Below are positions 22,679 through 24,153 of a DNA stretch of 24,153 nt, in pieces. The translations under genes and the position numbers were made by a program. The number at the start of each line of letters is the position of its first letter. Position 1 is the stretch's first letter. Origin of the DNA: a virus; the IMG/VR virus record IMGVR_UViG_3300023180_007114, positions 1 through 24,153 of that record. One strand, 5' to 3'. The notes under the pieces are model-generated. The model did no database searches. It was not told the origin of the DNA and saw only the letters and a program-made list of their open reading frames with translations.

Positions 22679-23326
22679 ATGGACACTACAAAGAACATTG
22701 ACGCGCTCTGTGAATTTCTCGGGCAGCCTTACCGCGCACCAGACGGCTCTGGCCTGTGGGGATACCTGCGCCAGAAAGAGCGTGAGTTTCAGGGGTGGGA
22801 TCAGGATGGCTTGCTGGGGCTGCTGATTGAGCGGGTGGGGCTCTGGCGCCCCGTCGCAGAGATCCTCGAGACCGTAAATGAGTATACCCCAATCTATGGC
22901 GGGGCCCCCCTCGAGGAGCGCGAGATCCACCGCGCGCGGCTGGGGCTCAACACCCTCGGGCGCCGCCATATGTGGCGACATCAGCACTATCTGCACCACC
23001 GCGCACTCTCTGCGCGCAATGCGGCGCCAGCCGCAGGGGAGGAGCGCTGGCTGGCTGCTGTGCTGCCTGATATGGCGCGCGGTGAGGTGGGCGTGATCTT
23101 AACGCAGTGCATTTGTGCGGCCTGCGAGCCAGAAGATTGGCGGCTGTTTGATCTGTTTGCCCCTGAGGGAGAGGCGCCAGATCTCATGCGGGCCGATTGT
23201 GGCGGGTATACCCCAGTGGCGCTCGAGGCCCTCGCGGAGCCCGATAGGGCGATCGTAGAAAGCAGCGTCTATATGTGGGTTGATCAGTTGCGCCTCGAGG
23301 CAGAGCGCAGAGCGGCCTGCCGCTGA
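22679..23326 (+). CDS. Unknown protein, His- and Trp-rich
   Basis: A 215-residue protein starting at an ATG with a strong AGAGAGGAG SD. It is the only rightward gene of the right-end block. The composition is acidic with many tryptophans. A histidine-rich run near residues 97-107 (RRHMWRHQHYLHHR) and a CICAACEPEDW segment near 147-157 could bind metal. There is no signal peptide, membrane segment or recognised catalytic motif. Its 3' end overlaps the convergent small gene on the other strand by 43 bp. The setting next to nucleotide metabolism genes suggests an early gene, but I do not recognise a family and assign no function. Confidence 0.72.
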   Translation: MDTTKNIDALCEFLGQPYRAPDGSGLWGYLRQKEREFQGWDQDGLLGLLIERVGLWRPVAEILETVNEYTPIYGGAPLEEREIHRARLGLNTLGRRHMWRHQHYLHHRALSARNAAPAAGEERWLAAVLPDMARGEVGVILTQCICAACEPEDWRLFDLFAPEGEAPDLMRADCGGYTPVALEALAEPDRAIVESSVYMWVDQLRLEAERRAACR

Positions 23327-23499
23327 AGCATCCAGGCCTCCTCTGCCTCATCCTCAGAGAGGGGGCGCGCGTCTTCTGCCTCGAGCTGCCAGGTTTGCCC
23401 AGCTGCCTTGCACCGCCGGCAAGCGCAGCGGGCGAATACCACCCCGCGGCCTGAGGAGAGGGTGAGCAGCAGCTCCTCAACTGCCTGCCAGTGGCTCAT
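23284..23499 (-). CDS. Small Cys-rich protein, unknown
   Basis: A 71-residue protein. The ATG at 23499 is chosen because it overlaps the upstream stop as ATGA; a longer frame from 23565 would run into the neighbouring gene. It contains CACRRC near residues 26-31 (RCACRRCKAAG), a possible zinc knuckle although only three cysteines are seen, followed by an acidic helix (EDARPLSEDEAEEAWMLQ) and a basic end. The last 43 bp overlap, antisense, the coding end of the rightward unknown gene. Function unknown. Confidence 0.6.
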   Translation of the reverse strand: MSHWQAVEELLLTLSSGRGVVFARCACRRCKAAGQTWQLEAEDARPLSEDEAEEAWMLQRQAALRSASRRN

Positions 23500-23777
23500 C
23501 CCTCCCCCTCGCCTGCGAGGATCTGGTGGAGCTTGTCTCGCAGATAAGTGGTGCGTTTCTGCCATGCATGCGTGATCGCTTCTGAGGTCTGGATGAGCTG
23601 AGGCAAAGAGCTATCCAACCCACCACGCTGATCAGCGCGCGCCTCCTCGAGGGCCCGCGCGAGCTGCGCGAGGGCCACCTCTTCATGGGGGGTGTTACCG
23701 CGGCGCAGGATCTCTGCGGCGATCTGGTGGATCAGCTCGAGGTTATGCACCGCGACCTGAAGATCGTCGGCGCTCAT
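23496..23777 (-). CDS. Small helical protein, unknown
   Basis: A 93-residue protein with 4-bp ATGA overlaps at both ends. It is predicted almost wholly helical (LQVAVHNLELIHQIAAEILR; EVALAQLARALEEARADQ; SEAITHAWQKRTTYLRDKLH), acidic, with no cysteines or membrane segments. Such proteins in phage early regions are often regulators or inhibitors of host proteins, but nothing in the sequence shows this. Confidence 0.65.
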   Translation of the reverse strand: MSADDLQVAVHNLELIHQIAAEILRRGNTPHEEVALAQLARALEEARADQRGGLDSSLPQLIQTSEAITHAWQKRTTYLRDKLHQILAGEGEG

Positions 23778-24088
23778 GCCTCTACCTCCACCAATACCTC
23801 CACTAATACCGGCGTGAGATCTGCTGGGCTGTAAACCGCAGTGTTTGGCGCCAGCAGCACAAGCGCCTGGTCACCCGGGCGCAGCTTACCCAGTCTGGGT
23901 GGCTTATCCTCGAGCGGGGCGAATGAGCGCGAGATCTCAGCGACCTTATTCCGTTTGGGGACGCAATTGATGCATGGCTGGGTGTGCGCCCACATCATGG
24001 CGCGGGGCACGGGCAGCCTTTTGATCTTCAGCTGTGCCTCATCCGGCAGCGCCTTTAGAGGCAGCTGGTGCAAGATATATACGCTCAT
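23774..24088 (-). CDS. Small protein with a CxxC, unknown
   Basis: A 104-residue protein with a good AGGAG SD and ATGA overlaps with both neighbours. It begins MSVYILHQLPLKALPDEAQ, has a CINC pair near residues 39-42 (HTQPCINCVPKRNK), and continues LGKLRPGDQALVLLAPNT before an acidic hydrophobic end (VLVEVLVEVEA). The PGDQALVL block faintly recalls DUF1874 (STIV B116-like) proteins, but this is too weak to name it. Function unknown. Confidence 0.65.
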   Translation of the reverse strand: MSVYILHQLPLKALPDEAQLKIKRLPVPRAMMWAHTQPCINCVPKRNKVAEISRSFAPLEDKPPRLGKLRPGDQALVLLAPNTAVYSPADLTPVLVEVLVEVEA

Positions 24089-24153
24089 TTGGAAACTCCT
24101 AGGTGATCTAGCAGGCGCTGCATCATGAGCCTCATCTCTGCGAGCTCATCCTC
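24085..24153 (-). CDS. C-terminal end of an unknown gene, partial
   Basis: The frame entering from the right edge reads EDELAEMRLMMQRLLDHLGV and ends SK-stop, with its TGA overlapping the next gene's ATG as ATGA. Only 22 residues are inside the window, an amphipathic helix. It shows that the small-gene operon continues beyond the window. Nothing can be said about function. Confidence 0.6.
   Translation of the reverse strand, partial: EDELAEMRLMMQRLLDHLGVSK

Larger units (their letters stand above)
293..23914. repeat. Dispersed iterated palindrome CTCGAG
   Basis: About 54 CTCGAG sites by hand count between 293 and 23914, spaced on average one per ~450 bp, where base composition alone predicts about 8. 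They occur in genes on both strands and in all three codon phases (for example Leu-Glu at 18951, Ala-Arg at 21447, Ser-Arg at 17795). Other TCGA-centred palindromes are scarce: a few ATCGAT, and I noticed no GTCGAC or TTCGAA. Confidence 0.75.

Noticed and set aside
1-24153. Prophage or integrative element boundaries, tRNA genes, CRISPR array
   Set aside because: No integrase, attachment-like direct repeats, tRNA cloverleaf or regularly spaced repeats were seen; CTCGAG copies are irregularly spaced and only 6 bp.

Overview
The window is part of the genome of a tailed bacteriophage with a long non-contractile tail (siphovirus-like). GC is roughly 60% by eye. Genes are packed with almost no spacing: most neighbours overlap by 1 to 4 bases (TGATG, ATGA or GTGA junctions) and most starts have a purine-rich Shine-Dalgarno (SD), so the host is a bacterium. 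Nothing in the window identifies the host more precisely. I saw no tRNA, CRISPR array, insertion sequence, integrase, holin or small terminase subunit.

Right end (24153 to 21529): a leftward run of three or four small unknown genes (one cut by the window edge), one rightward unknown gene (22679-23326), then a leftward thyX and a dCMP deaminase gene. These last two enzymes would supply dTMP. Centre (18927-21532): a rightward pair, the large terminase subunit and a beta-class DNA methyltransferase. From 18870 to 1: a long leftward virion operon in the order portal, small protein, protease-scaffold fusion, decoration protein, major capsid protein, MuF-like protein, head-tail connector, neck protein, tail terminator, major tail protein, tail assembly chaperone G and G-T, tape measure, four tail-tip proteins, and a cell-wall hydrolase cut by the left edge. 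The head module (DUF935-type portal, Mu gpI-like protease, MuF) resembles Mu-type heads. The tail module is lambda-like.

Only two real intergenic gaps exist, both 56 bp and both divergent. The gap between portal and terminase holds a perfect TGTGA-N6-TCACA palindrome, the consensus of CRP-family regulators.

The strongest observations are: (1) a textbook -1 ribosomal frameshift signal (GGGAAAA, 7-nt spacer, 12-bp stem) joining tail chaperone genes G and T; (2) about 54 copies of CTCGAG against about 8 expected from base composition, in all codon phases and on both strands, like a HIP1-type iterated palindrome; (3) the CRP-like site; (4) a likely internal scaffold start inside the protease gene; (5) an EF-hand-type calcium loop in the head-tail connector; (6) a G-rich hairpin and an AT-rich patch in the methyltransferase.
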